A DNA stretch of 64,000 nt from NCBI GenBank assembly GCA_045648985.1, contig JAZROZ010000037.1, positions 21,581 through 85,580 on the forward strand. The letters are read 5' to 3'. Under the pieces are notes generated by a model. That model did not search any database. It was given only the letters and a program-made list of their open reading frames with translations, and was not told the origin of the DNA. Both the position numbers and the translations under genes were made by a program. Below, piece after piece: positions 44,237 to 54,007 of this stretch; the first letter of the stretch is position 1; each line of letters opens with the position of its first letter. This DNA is from SIG437 sp045648985 (lineage in GTDB: Bacteria > Bacillota > Clostridia > UBA1381 > UBA9506).

Positions 44237-45957
44237 ATTGCCTCCTCCTTTGATAACTGTGAAAGCACGATTTCTCTGTAAACCTCGCAGCTTTCAAATA
44301 ATTCCTTGTGAGTTCCGCTGCCGACTAAGTTTCCTTCGTCTAAGACAAGGATTTTGTCAGCATTCATAATAGTTGAAACACGTTGTGCAATAATCAGCAC
44401 CGTTTTATCACGAGTGGTTTCAAAAAGAGCCTTTCTAAGTGCTGCATCAGTTTTGAAGTCAAGAGCAGAAAAGCTGTCATCAAAAATGAATATATCAGGA
44501 TTTTTTGCAATAGCTCTTGCGATTGAAAGACGTTGCTTTTGTCCTCCTGAGAAGTTCTGACCGCCCTGTGCAACGTTTGCATTCATATTGCCTTCTTTTT
44601 TCTCAATAAAGGGCATGCTTTGAGAAATCAGAGCTGCTTTTTTTGTTTCTTCATTTGACGCAGTAGCATTTCCGTATTTTATATTTTCTTCTATTGTACC
44701 CGAGAACAAAGTTGCCTTTTGTGGCACAAAGCCGATTTTTTTACGTAAAGTGGCCTGCTTTATAGTGCGTATGTCTTTATTATCAACAAAAATTGCACCC
44801 TCTGTCACATCATAAAGTCTCGGTATTAATGAAGCTAAAGTTGATTTTCCGCTTCCCGTACTTCCTATGATAGCGGTTGTTTTTCCCGGTTCTGCTACAA
44901 ATGAGATGTTTCTTAAGACATAGTCGCTTGAACCTGGATATTTAAAGCTTACATTTTTAAACTCAATAAGACTGCTGTCTATGGAATCTATCGCATCAGG
45001 GCTGTCAGTTATTGACGGCTCTGTATCAAGTATTTCTGAAACTCTTTTAGCAGAAGCTCCTGCACGTGGCAGAGAGATAAAGATAAAAGACATAACCATA
45101 AGCGACATCATAATGTGTGTAACATACTGAAGGATTGCCATCAGGTCGCCTACCATCAGGTTTCCTAGCTGAATATTTTTTGCTCCAATCCAGATTATCA
45201 ATATAATAGCAGTGTTTAAAATGAGTGATAAAAGTGGCATAAGCGCAGATGAAATTACCTGCAGACGAATTGCTGTTTGTGTAAATGATTTGTTTGCTTC
45301 GCTGAACCGCTTTTGTTCATGAGCATCCATTGTGAAAGCACGGATAACACGCATTCCTGTCAGTTTTTCTCTCAAAACGAGATTAATTCTGTCCATTTTG
45401 TTCTGCATTGTAACAGAAAGAGGAATTGTTTGCTTTGAAACGAGAATAATAACAAGTGTTAAAGGAGGGATAAGCGCTAAGAAAATAAGAGCAAGGCTCA
45501 CGCTTTTGGAAAATGCCATAATTATTGAGCCTGAAAGCATAAGTGGTGCCATTAAAACTGTCCTTATGAACATAATTACAAAATGCTGAAGCTGCGTAAT
45601 ATCATTTATAGATCTTGTGATTAATGAAGCAGAACCAAATTTATCAAATTCAGTATTTGAAAAGCTTTGCACTTTCTGATATATACTTTTTCTTAAATCG
45701 CGTGATAAAGATGCACCTATTTTTGCGCCGAAAAAGTTTGAAAAAACGGAAGCTAAAGCAGAAAGAAGTGATAAAACTACCATCACAGCGCCTGTTTTAA
45801 AGATAAAATCCATATCAGAATTCACAATACCTTTATCAACAATTTCAGACATCAAATTCGGGAGAGAAAGCTCTGCAAGCACACGAGAAAGAGTGCAGAT
45901 AAAAGCAAGAAATATCAGCCCTATGTAGCCTTTTAAATGTCTGAGTACATATTTCAT
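44233..45957 (-). CDS. ABC exporter half-transporter, degenerate-site subunit
   Basis: A 574-residue ABC exporter with six membrane helices and an NBD with Walker A GSTGSGKSTL and signature NFSGGQKQR. Walker B reads IFIFDDSFSALD, so the catalytic Glu is Asp, and the H-loop reads IAQRVS, so the switch His is Gln. These are the changes of the non-canonical site in heterodimeric exporters such as LmrCD and BmrCD. First gene of the operon. Confidence 0.92.
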   Translation of the reverse strand: MKYVLRHLKGYIGLIFLAFICTLSRVLAELSLPNLMSEIVDKGIVNSDMDFIFKTGAVMVVLSLLSALASVFSNFFGAKIGASLSRDLRKSIYQKVQSFSNTEFDKFGSASLITRSINDITQLQHFVIMFIRTVLMAPLMLSGSIIMAFSKSVSLALIFLALIPPLTLVIILVSKQTIPLSVTMQNKMDRINLVLREKLTGMRVIRAFTMDAHEQKRFSEANKSFTQTAIRLQVISSALMPLLSLILNTAIILIIWIGAKNIQLGNLMVGDLMAILQYVTHIMMSLMVMSFIFISLPRAGASAKRVSEILDTEPSITDSPDAIDSIDSSLIEFKNVSFKYPGSSDYVLRNISFVAEPGKTTAIIGSTGSGKSTLASLIPRLYDVTEGAIFVDNKDIRTIKQATLRKKIGFVPQKATLFSGTIEENIKYGNATASNEETKKAALISQSMPFIEKKEGNMNANVAQGGQNFSGGQKQRLSIARAIAKNPDIFIFDDSFSALDFKTDAALRKALFETTRDKTVLIIAQRVSTIMNADKILVLDEGNLVGSGTHKELFESCEVYREIVLSQLSKEEAI

Positions 45958-45989
45958 TTACATTTTCACTCCTTTTAAAATATGGAAAT

Positions 45990-46018
45990 ATTTTATCACA
46001 CAAGTATATGTTTTTCAA
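45990..46018 (-). promoter_or_regulatory. Promoter of the ABC-nagA operon
   Basis: Minus strand TTGAAA, 17-base spacer, TAAAAT, 33 bases before the first ABC gene. Confidence 0.65.
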
Positions 46019-46059
46019 CAAAAACAAAAAAAGTTCATAAATTATATAAAAATATATTA

Positions 46060-46088
46060 TTTACATTGTAAGTTTATTGTGTTATAAT
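46060..46088 (+). promoter_or_regulatory. Promoter for RNase J gene
   Basis: TTTACA, 17-base spacer, TATAAT, divergent from the ABC promoter. Confidence 0.75.
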
Positions 46089-46256
46089 ATTAGTATAATA
46101 GAGTTTTTATGTCTACTTTTGATTGAAACAGAAAATCGGGGATATAATAAAACGAGATTCAGTGCGGAAGAAAAAGATTGATACATAAACAATTAATTTT
46201 TACACATAAGATAAAATAAAAGAACGGAAAAATAATGAAAATACGGAGGTTTAATT
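46089..46256 (+). other. 168-base 5' leader of the RNase J mRNA
   Basis: No gene, known riboswitch or strong terminator was recognised. It is very A-rich, with AACGGAAAAA-type tracts near the 3' end before the GGAGG site. A long leader fits the autoregulated RNase genes of other bacteria, but no specific structure is seen. Confidence 0.4.
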
Positions 46257-47921
46257 GTGTCAAAAAATCAAAAAATCAAAATAATTCCGCTTGGGGGTCT
46301 TAACGAGATCGGAAAAAATCTGACAGTATTTGAGTTTGGAAAAGACCTCATAGTGCTTGATTGCGGAATTGCGTTTCCGGATGAGGATATGCCGGGAATA
46401 GATATGGTCATACCGGACATGACATATCTTGAAAAGAACGCAGACAGAATACGAGGAGTTGTTTTAACTCACGGTCATGAGGACCATATTGGAGGCTTGC
46501 CTTTTCTTTTAAAGAAACTTGATATTCCTATTTACGGAACGAGACTTACACTTGGCTTAGTGGAGGTTAAGCTGAAAGAACATAACCTACTTTCAAAAAC
46601 AAAGCTTGTCAGAGTAAGAGCAGGGGATATTGTTAAGATTGGAGAAACAAAGGTGGAATTTATCCACACCAATCATTCAATAGCTGATGCTGTTGCAATC
46701 GCATTCCATACACCTATGGGAATAATTGTTCATTCAGGCGACTTCAAGCTTGACAGTACACCGATAGAGGGAAGTATGATAGACTTAGCCCGCTTTGGCG
46801 AGCTTGGAAATAAAGGTGTTTTAGCACTTTTATCAGACAGTACAAACGTAGAACGTCCTGGATATACGATGTCTGAGAGTACGGTTGGCGAAACATTTGA
46901 TGAGCTTTTCAGAAATTGTGACAAACGTATATTTGTTGCAACCTTTGCATCAAATGTCCACAGAGTGCAACAGATTATAAATGCGGCATACAGGTACGGC
47001 AGAAAAGTTGCATTTTCGGGAAGAAGTATGGAAAATGTCGTTGAGGTTGCAATGCAGCTCGGATATATGACAGTTCCTGAAGGTGTTATAATAAGCATTG
47101 ATGAGATAAAGAAATACAGAGCAAATCAGATTGTTATTATAACAACAGGCAGTCAGGGAGAGGCAATGAGTGCACTATCCAGAATTGCATACTCTGACCA
47201 TAAAAAAGTTGAAATATCAAAAGGCGATTTGGTTATCGTTTCAGCTTCCCCAATTCCGGGAAATGAAAAAGCAATCTCAAACGTTATAAACGAGCTCTTT
47301 AAAAAGGGAGCAGAGGTTGTATATAAATCACTTGAAAACATACACGTTTCAGGTCACGCATGTCAGGAAGAACTCAAGTTGTTACTAACTTTGACAAAGC
47401 CAAAATATTTCATTCCTGTTCACGGCGAATACAGACACTTAAAGCTTCATGCTGCACTTGCTGAAAGTATCGGTATAAACCCCAAAAATATAATAGTCGG
47501 TGATATCGGTAAGGTCATTGAGATAACTCAGAGTGGTATAAAGCTAAACGGAACAGTTACGTCAGGCATTGTGTTGATTGACGGACTCGGTGTTGGTGAT
47601 GTTGGAAATATTGTCCTGCGTGACAGAAAGCATTTGGCGCAAGACGGCATAATTGTCGTAGTTGTGACAATAGGAAAGCAGGATAAAGCAATTTTAGCAG
47701 GACCTGAAGTTTTGTCAAGAGGTTTTGTATATGTTCGTGAATCAGAAGATTTAATGGACGAATCAAGAGAATTAGCACTTGCTGCTTTAAATAAATGCTT
47801 CTATGAGGGTATGACCGACTGGAACAGCTTAAAGACGGCGCTAAAAAACAATCTTGGAGATTTTGTATATTCAAAAACAAAGAGAAAACCAATGATTTTA
47901 CCGGTTATTATGGAAGTATAA
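46257..47921 (+). CDS. rnj: Ribonuclease J
   Basis: A 554-residue metallo-beta-lactamase/beta-CASP RNase with 5'-3' exonuclease and endonuclease activity, central to Firmicutes RNA decay. The zinc motif HGHEDHIGG is near residue 75, the later SGDFKLD supplies a metal Asp, and the beta-CASP motifs GRSMENV, GSQGE and HVSGHA follow, with the C-terminal domain from about 450. The GTG start at 46257 follows CGGAGG. It opens a plus-strand run to metK and the two-component system. Confidence 0.95.
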   Translation: MSKNQKIKIIPLGGLNEIGKNLTVFEFGKDLIVLDCGIAFPDEDMPGIDMVIPDMTYLEKNADRIRGVVLTHGHEDHIGGLPFLLKKLDIPIYGTRLTLGLVEVKLKEHNLLSKTKLVRVRAGDIVKIGETKVEFIHTNHSIADAVAIAFHTPMGIIVHSGDFKLDSTPIEGSMIDLARFGELGNKGVLALLSDSTNVERPGYTMSESTVGETFDELFRNCDKRIFVATFASNVHRVQQIINAAYRYGRKVAFSGRSMENVVEVAMQLGYMTVPEGVIISIDEIKKYRANQIVIITTGSQGEAMSALSRIAYSDHKKVEISKGDLVIVSASPIPGNEKAISNVINELFKKGAEVVYKSLENIHVSGHACQEELKLLLTLTKPKYFIPVHGEYRHLKLHAALAESIGINPKNIIVGDIGKVIEITQSGIKLNGTVTSGIVLIDGLGVGDVGNIVLRDRKHLAQDGIIVVVVTIGKQDKAILAGPEVLSRGFVYVRESEDLMDESRELALAALNKCFYEGMTDWNSLKTALKNNLGDFVYSKTKRKPMILPVIMEV

Positions 47922-47957
47922 ACAAAAGAAAATTTAAGATAAAAGGAAGAGATTAAA

Positions 47958-49145
47958 TTGAACAAACAAAAGAGAATGTTATTTACATCTGAGTCTGTAA
48001 CAGAGGGACATCCCGATAAAATTTCAGATATATTGTCAGATGCGGTATTAGACGAAATTATGGCACAAGACCCCGAGGGCAGAGTAGCTTGTGAGGTTAC
48101 TGTCACAACAGGACTTGTTTCTGTTGTTGGTGAAATAACAACTACAGCACAGATTGATATTCAAAAAATTGTAAGAGAAACTATAAGAGAAATAGGTTAT
48201 GACAGAGCAAAATACGGCTTTGACTGTGATACCTGCGGTGTTATTACGGCACTCGACAAACAGTCACCCGATATTGCGCTTGGTGTTGATAATTCACTGG
48301 AGGCAAAAGAGGGAAAAGATGAAATAGGCTCAATCGGTGCAGGCGATCAGGGTATGATGTTTGGTTATGCCTGCAACGAAACAGAGGAATATATGCCACT
48401 TGCTATAAGCCTTGCTCACAAGCTCACAAAGAAGCTTTCCGAAGTGAGAAAAAACGGAGATATTTCATATATCCGTCCTGACGGAAAATCTCAGGTTACT
48501 GTACTTTATGAAAATGATAAGCCGGTGGCAGTTGATACTGTTGTTGTTTCAACACAACACAGCGATACGGTGACACTTGAAACAATCAAAAAGGATATAA
48601 TGGAAAAGGTTATTTTACCTGTTATACCGAAAGAGCTCATAACAGAGGATACTAAATATTACATAAACCCGACAGGCAAGTTCGTAACAGGCGGACCTCA
48701 GGGTGATTCAGGTCATACAGGCAGAAAAATCATTGTTGATACATACGGCGGCTATGCTCGTCACGGCGGCGGTGCTTTTTCAGGAAAAGACCCGACAAAA
48801 GTTGACAGAAGTGCAGCTTACGCGGGAAGATATGTTGCTAAAAATATTGTTGCGGCGGGCCTTGCTGACAAATGTGAAATTCAGATTGCTTATGCTATCG
48901 GTGTTGCAAAACCTGTTTCTGTTATGGTAGAAACATTTGGAACTGCAAAAATTGATGAAGAAAAGATTGCAGAGCTTGTAAATAAGTATTTTGATTTACG
49001 TCCTGCGGCAATCATAAAAGAGCTTGACCTCAGAAGACCTATCTATAAGCAGACGGCTTCATACGGACATTTCGGAAGATGTGACCTTGATTTACCTTGG
49101 GAGAGAACCGATAAGGCTGAAATATTGAAAAATGCATTAAACTGA
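47958..49145 (+). CDS. metK: S-adenosylmethionine synthase
   Basis: Makes SAM from methionine and ATP. 395 residues with ESVTEGHPDKISD (ATP/methionine site), GAGDQGMMFGYACNET and the phosphate loop GGGAFSGKDPTKVDRS, all diagnostic. The start is a TTG at 47958 behind AAGGAAGAG. No SAM riboswitch fits in the 36-base gap to rnj. Confidence 0.97.
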   Translation: MNKQKRMLFTSESVTEGHPDKISDILSDAVLDEIMAQDPEGRVACEVTVTTGLVSVVGEITTTAQIDIQKIVRETIREIGYDRAKYGFDCDTCGVITALDKQSPDIALGVDNSLEAKEGKDEIGSIGAGDQGMMFGYACNETEEYMPLAISLAHKLTKKLSEVRKNGDISYIRPDGKSQVTVLYENDKPVAVDTVVVSTQHSDTVTLETIKKDIMEKVILPVIPKELITEDTKYYINPTGKFVTGGPQGDSGHTGRKIIVDTYGGYARHGGGAFSGKDPTKVDRSAAYAGRYVAKNIVAAGLADKCEIQIAYAIGVAKPVSVMVETFGTAKIDEEKIAELVNKYFDLRPAAIIKELDLRRPIYKQTASYGHFGRCDLDLPWERTDKAEILKNALN

Positions 49146-49166
49146 TAAGAAAAGGAGCAAAGGAGT

Positions 49167-49850
49167 ATGAAAATACTTATTGTTGATGATGAAAAATTAC
49201 TTGTAAAGGGAATAAGATATAATTTTGAACAAGATGGTTTTACCATTGTTGCCGCCTATGACGGTGAAGAAGCACTTAAAATGGCTGGAGATAAAAGTAT
49301 AGATTTAATCATACTCGATTTAATGCTCCCGAAAATTGACGGACTTACTGTCTGCCAGAAAATCCGTGAATTTTCCAATGTTCCGATTATTATGCTGACT
49401 GCAAAAACAGAAGATATGGATAAGATTTTAGGCTTAGAGTACGGTGCTGACGATTATCTGACAAAACCGTTTAATATCTTAGAATTAAAAGCACGTGTAA
49501 AGGCAGTTTTAAGAAGAGTTACACCTGCTGATTCAAAAGCTACAAAATCAGTTGCGGTTTTAGGTAGTATCCAGCTTGACTATAACTTAAGAAGAGTTGA
49601 TGTAGAGGGTAGAATAATTGATTTGACATCAAAGGAATTTGACCTTATGGATTTGTTTATCACAAATGCAGGTAAGGTTTATTCAAGAGAGAATCTTCTT
49701 GACATAGTCTGGGGATATGAATATCCGGGCGATGTGAGAACAGTTGACGTTCACGTAAGACGCCTGAGAGAAAAAATAGAGCCTAATCCTGCAGAGCCGA
49801 AATACATTCATACCAAGTGGGGAGTTGGTTACTATTTTAAAGAACTTTAA
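49167..49850 (+). CDS. OmpR/PhoB-family response regulator
   Basis: A 227-residue two-component regulator: receiver domain (1-118, phospho-acceptor D51 in IILDLMLP, conserved Lys in TKPF) and a C-terminal winged helix (about 128-227, ending HTKWGVGYYF). Closest in type to the WalR/PhoP group. It overlaps the kinase gene by 26 bases. Confidence 0.94.
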   Translation: MKILIVDDEKLLVKGIRYNFEQDGFTIVAAYDGEEALKMAGDKSIDLIILDLMLPKIDGLTVCQKIREFSNVPIIMLTAKTEDMDKILGLEYGADDYLTKPFNILELKARVKAVLRRVTPADSKATKSVAVLGSIQLDYNLRRVDVEGRIIDLTSKEFDLMDLFITNAGKVYSRENLLDIVWGYEYPGDVRTVDVHVRRLREKIEPNPAEPKYIHTKWGVGYYFKEL

Positions 49851-51246
49851 GTTTGTAACGATACGTTCAAAAATCGTATCTACATATATGATAATAATTT
49901 GTGTTGTCCTGATAGCTTTAATCCTTTTTATGGTCAACACACTTTATACATATCTTTTCAATCAGCGAAAAGTAGAGCTTTTGACAAGTGCAAATATTAT
50001 GGCAAGTATTGTATCTGAAAATTATTCAAATGCGTATATTTCTATGAAATTACCGCAGCTTCAGTTAGAGAAAAATACGAGGGCAATAGCGGTTGATACT
50101 GATAGCAGAGTAATATATGATTCCTATTCTTTAACAAGTCAGACAGGGAAGTATTTTATCAATCCGTCAATAATTGATGCTCTTTCAAAAGAAGCAAAAA
50201 GTACGTCACAGTCTTATAAAGAGGATGGTGACTGGTATATTTCAGCGGCGGTTCCTGTTATAAAAAATACTCAGACAATAGGCGCTATATATTTACTTGT
50301 TTCGGGTGACTCTACTGAGGATATCATAATAGATGTCAGAAACTATACGGCTCTTTTAGGAGTGCTTATTATAGTGTTTGTCGGTATATTCAGTTTGTCA
50401 ATGGCAAAAATTTTAACACTTCCCATCGAACAGTTCACAAAATTCATAAACAGTATGCCTCACAACAAGCTTGAAAAAACAGAAATAAAAACAAAAGACG
50501 AAATCGGCCAGCTTGCAATAGCTTTTAATAGCTTGATTGACAGAATTGATGAAATGGAAGAAAAGAGAAAAGCTTTTGTTTCTGATGCTTCCCATGAGCT
50601 AAAAACACCGCTTTCTATCATTAAACTTCTTTCAGATTCACTCATTCAGACAGATAATCCTGACCCTGAGTTCATTAAAGAATTCTTAAGCGATATGAAC
50701 AAAGAGGTGGAGCGTTTAACAAGAATAGTAGAGCGTCTTTTAGATATGACTCAGCTTGATTCATCGGGAAGTAATGTACTTTTTGTACATACTGATTTAA
50801 AAGAAGTGCTTGATGAAATTTATAAAAAGCTAATGCCGCTTGCAGAAAATAAAAACATCGCCCTTTCGCTTAGCATGGCAACAGAAGATGTTTTATATCC
50901 CATAGAGCGGGACAGCTTTGTAGAAGCAATATATAACATAACCGATAACAGTATTAAATACACAGAAAGCGGCGGTAAGGTTTCGATAGATATGACCTAC
51001 GACACCGATAATGTGTATATAACTGTGCGTGATACGGGAATCGGTATTCCAAAAGAGGAACAGCAAAAGATTTTTGACAGATTCTATCGCGTTGATAAAG
51101 CTCGTTCACGTGATACGGGCGGTACAGGTCTGGGGCTTGCTATTGCACTGGATGCAATTAAGCTTCACGGTGGAACGATTGAAGTTCAAAGCGAAGTAGA
51201 TATTGGTAGCGTATTTACCATAATTTTGCCCTTTAAAAAAGAGTAG
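49825..51246 (+). CDS. Sensor histidine kinase (WalK/PhoR-like)
   Basis: A 473-residue membrane kinase: N-terminal helix (about 16-40), an extracytoplasmic sensor of about 130 residues, a second helix (about 172-192), HAMP, the phospho-acceptor H257 in SDASHELKTP, and a catalytic domain with the N box and DTGIGIP / GTGLGLAIA. The start is uncertain: a TTG at 49825 gives the expected basic N-terminus, and the next in-frame ATG falls inside the first helix. It pairs with the upstream response regulator. The signal is unknown. Confidence 0.92.
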   Translation: MVTILKNFKFVTIRSKIVSTYMIIICVVLIALILFMVNTLYTYLFNQRKVELLTSANIMASIVSENYSNAYISMKLPQLQLEKNTRAIAVDTDSRVIYDSYSLTSQTGKYFINPSIIDALSKEAKSTSQSYKEDGDWYISAAVPVIKNTQTIGAIYLLVSGDSTEDIIIDVRNYTALLGVLIIVFVGIFSLSMAKILTLPIEQFTKFINSMPHNKLEKTEIKTKDEIGQLAIAFNSLIDRIDEMEEKRKAFVSDASHELKTPLSIIKLLSDSLIQTDNPDPEFIKEFLSDMNKEVERLTRIVERLLDMTQLDSSGSNVLFVHTDLKEVLDEIYKKLMPLAENKNIALSLSMATEDVLYPIERDSFVEAIYNITDNSIKYTESGGKVSIDMTYDTDNVYITVRDTGIGIPKEEQQKIFDRFYRVDKARSRDTGGTGLGLAIALDAIKLHGGTIEVQSEVDIGSVFTIILPFKKE

Positions 51247-51258
51247 GGGAGAAACTCA

Positions 51259-52404
51259 ATGATAGCATATCTTGATAATAGCGCAACAACACGTCAGTTT
51301 GATGAAGTGACAGATATGGTTTTTAACTTATCTAAAGAAGTGTACGGAAACCCATCATCACTTCATGGACTTGGCATGCAGGCTGAAAAAATTATAAAAA
51401 GTGCAAAAAAGACTGTTTTAGATGTGATTGGTGCTGACCAGACAGATAATTTCATATTCACATCAGGAGGTACTGAATCTAATAATTTTGCGATTTTAGG
51501 ATATATCCGACCAAAGCTTAGAAGAATACCTCATATTATAACATCAAAAATAGAGCACCCGTCAGTTTTAGAAGTGTTTAAAACTTTGGAAGAAGAGGGT
51601 GCCAGTGTTTCATATATTGGTGTAGATTCAAACGGAGTAGTGGATATAGAAGAGTTGATAGATTCTGTTTGCGACAAAACAGAGCTTATAAGCATTATGC
51701 TTGTAAATAACGAAGTTGGAAGTGTTCAACCGATAGAGAAGATAGCAAGACTTGCTAAAGAAAAAAATCCAAAAGTAAGAATCCACGTTGATGCTGTTCA
51801 GGCCTTTTGTAAAATCCCGATAAACGTGAAAAAATCGGGGGTTGATATGTTGTCAATCAGCGGTCACAAAATTCATGGACCAAAAGGTATAGGCGGACTT
51901 TATGTAAAAAAAGGAGTCAGTTTAAAGCCTATACTATATGGGGGACATCAGCAACAAAATCTGCGTTCAGGAACTGAAAATCCTACTGCTATCGGCGGAA
52001 TGGAAAAAGCAATAATGATAAATATGGAAGGTTTCGGAGAAAAAATTAAGAATGTAAAAGAGCTTAAAAGTTTGATAATCTCAGAGCTTTCGAAAATAGA
52101 TTGTTGCAGGATAAATTGTGGCGATGGTGAAGAATTTGCTCCAAACATCATAAATGCTTCGTTTTTGGGAATTCGTTCAGAAACATTTCTTCACGGGCTT
52201 GAGGCAGAAGATGTGTATGTTTCTACGGGTTCTGCGTGTTCGTCAAACAAGCCACAACTTAGCCATGTTCTTTTGGCTATGGGTTATGATAAAAAGAGAA
52301 TAGACTCTGCTATAAGGCTGAGCTTGAGCCTTGATACAAGCGAAGACGAAGTAATGTATGCACTAAAGAAAATAAAAGAAGCAGTAAAGATGTTATCAAT
52401 CTAA
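51259..52404 (+). CDS. Cysteine desulfurase (NifS/IscS-like)
   Basis: A 381-residue PLP enzyme that removes sulfur from cysteine for Fe-S clusters or thiolation. DNSATT is at the N-terminus, the PLP lysine is in SISGHKIHGPKG and the catalytic Cys is in the loop STGSACSSNK, a short-loop group I form. No iscU is adjacent. The thiolase at 5546 is a possible sulfur user. The gene starts 12 bases after the kinase. Confidence 0.93.
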   Translation: MIAYLDNSATTRQFDEVTDMVFNLSKEVYGNPSSLHGLGMQAEKIIKSAKKTVLDVIGADQTDNFIFTSGGTESNNFAILGYIRPKLRRIPHIITSKIEHPSVLEVFKTLEEEGASVSYIGVDSNGVVDIEELIDSVCDKTELISIMLVNNEVGSVQPIEKIARLAKEKNPKVRIHVDAVQAFCKIPINVKKSGVDMLSISGHKIHGPKGIGGLYVKKGVSLKPILYGGHQQQNLRSGTENPTAIGGMEKAIMINMEGFGEKIKNVKELKSLIISELSKIDCCRINCGDGEEFAPNIINASFLGIRSETFLHGLEAEDVYVSTGSACSSNKPQLSHVLLAMGYDKKRIDSAIRLSLSLDTSEDEVMYALKKIKEAVKMLSI

Positions 52405-52468
52405 CAAATAACTGAATATTATGGATATAGTCAAATTAATAATGAAAGGTTAAAATTGGTGTCAAGTG

Positions 52469-52990
52469 ATGTCAGAAATTGGATTAAATATTGTTTTAAT
52501 CGGATTTATGGGTGCGGGAAAAACAACAATAGGAAGACGCACGGCAAGCAAACTGGGAATAGACTTTTATGATACTGATGATTATATTAAAAAATGCGAA
52601 AAAATGTCAATAGACGAAATTGTCAAGAAAAAAGGCGAGAAATATTTTGAAGGTGCTCAGCGCTTTGCCGTAACAAATCTTGCAGACAACAGAAACTGCC
52701 TGATTTCAACAGGAGGAAATACTGTTTGCGATGAATATAACAAAGAGCTTTTAAAAAAAGATGCCCTTACTGTATGGCTTCGTGCTAAAGCCGAAACCGT
52801 TTATGAAAACACTAAAAACTCAAGGAATAAAAGGCCTGAGATAACAGGAGCATCCTTAGATGAAATAAAAACTTTGGTGGCTGAAAAGGAAAAGTTTTAT
52901 AAAGACTGCGACATTGTTATTGATGTTGACGATAAAGATGTTGATGAGGTTGCAGAATTAATTGCCCAAGAATATAAAAAAAGGAAGTAA
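52469..52990 (+). CDS. aroK: Shikimate kinase
   Basis: A 173-residue NMP-kinase-fold enzyme that phosphorylates shikimate in chorismate synthesis. Walker A GFMGAGKTTIGR, DTDDYI (shikimate-binding Asp) and STGGNTV are present. It is separated from other aro genes. The ATG at 52469 or the GTG three bases earlier may be the start; the ribosome site is weak. Confidence 0.92.
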   Translation: MSEIGLNIVLIGFMGAGKTTIGRRTASKLGIDFYDTDDYIKKCEKMSIDEIVKKKGEKYFEGAQRFAVTNLADNRNCLISTGGNTVCDEYNKELLKKDALTVWLRAKAETVYENTKNSRNKRPEITGASLDEIKTLVAEKEKFYKDCDIVIDVDDKDVDEVAELIAQEYKKRK

Positions 52991-53009
52991 AAGAAAGGAA
53001 CAAAAGAAA

Positions 53010-53348
53010 ATGGATTGTATTTTTTGTAAGATTATTTCAGGAGAGATTCCGTCAAAAAAAGTGTATGAAGATGAGCTTTGCTATGCTTTTTATGATGTTA
53101 ATCCAATCGCACCAATACATATTCTAATCATCCCAAAAGAGCACATCAAATCGATGTGTGAAATGGAAGAAAAACACGAACAATTAGTAGGACATATTTT
53201 GTTTACTGCTCATAAAATCGCAGAAGATTTAGGTTTTAGTGAAGAGGGCTACAGAATTATTAATAACTGCGGAGAAAATGCAGGTCAGACTGTAATGCAT
53301 ATGCACTATCATCTCCTTGCGGGGCAGAAATTCTCATGGGGTGAATAG
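53010..53348 (+). CDS. HIT-family nucleotide hydrolase
   Basis: A 112-residue histidine-triad protein with N-terminal CIFCKIISGEIPS and the catalytic triad HMHYHLL. It resembles HinT-type purine nucleoside phosphoramidases. I start at the ATG at 53010; the earlier in-frame ATG at 52962 would add 16 Lys-rich residues overlapping aroK. Confidence 0.94.
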   Translation: MDCIFCKIISGEIPSKKVYEDELCYAFYDVNPIAPIHILIIPKEHIKSMCEMEEKHEQLVGHILFTAHKIAEDLGFSEEGYRIINNCGENAGQTVMHMHYHLLAGQKFSWGE

Positions 53349-53352
53349 AGTA

Positions 53353-53889
53353 GTGGATATAGTTTTGGAATATTTCAAGAGCTTTTTAACTCCTGCTCAG
53401 CTAATAGGAGTAGGGGGACTCATTATGGCGATAATTTCGTTTCAGCAAAACGTGCCAAAAAGAATGGTAATTTGTCAGCTTATCGCAAATACACTTTTTA
53501 CAGTTCACTTCTTTATGCTTGGTGCAGTAACGGGTGCTGCAATAAATCTTATGAGTGCCTTGCGTTCGGTTATATATGCCCAAACTGATAAAAAATGGGC
53601 AACACACCCTGCGTGGAGCATAGTATTTATTATAATCCCGATTATAATAGGTATATGCAGTTGGGAGGGCTTTAAGAGTTTGTTCCCCGTCCTCGCTGCA
53701 ATTTGCTTTACTATAAGCTTCAGAATGAAAACGTCAAAAATGGTACGTCTTGTTTCCTTCCCGGCATCTCCACTCTGGATAATTTATAATGTTATAAATA
53801 AATCATATCCCGGAATTCTTACCGAGCTTTACGTAATGACTTCAATAATCGTTGGAATGATAAGGTTTGACATAAGCAAGAAAAAATAG
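53353..53889 (+). CDS. YgjV-family inner membrane protein
   Basis: A 178-residue protein with about six membrane helices and the YgjV-type features QLIANTLFTVHFFMLGA and ISFRMKTSKMVRL. Function unknown in the family. I start at the GTG at 53353, with GGGGTG 9 bases upstream, 4 bases after the HIT stop. Last gene of the plus-strand run. Confidence 0.8.
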   Translation: MDIVLEYFKSFLTPAQLIGVGGLIMAIISFQQNVPKRMVICQLIANTLFTVHFFMLGAVTGAAINLMSALRSVIYAQTDKKWATHPAWSIVFIIIPIIIGICSWEGFKSLFPVLAAICFTISFRMKTSKMVRLVSFPASPLWIIYNVINKSYPGILTELYVMTSIIVGMIRFDISKKK

Positions 53890-53923
53890 AATATAAGTAG
53901 ATATTATAAGAAGAAAGATATTT

Positions 53924-53970
53924 AAAAGGGAGTACGGCAAAATGACATTCATTTTGCCGTACTCCCTTTT
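53924..53970. terminator. 21-bp perfect hairpin between convergent genes
   Basis: AAAAGGGAGTACGGCAAAATG pairs perfectly with its complement across a 5-base loop. It lies between the convergent YgjV-like and AraC genes and can end both transcripts. It is unusually long for a terminator. Confidence 0.8.
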
Positions 53971-54007
53971 GAATATAACAATTAAACATAGTAATTATTT
54001 TTTCTTC

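Noticed and set aside
46089..46256. A known riboswitch or small gene in the RNase J leader
   Set aside because: No conserved core, stable hairpin or credible reading frame was found.
47922..47957. A SAM riboswitch before metK
   Set aside because: The gap is only 36 bases and contains just the ribosome site.
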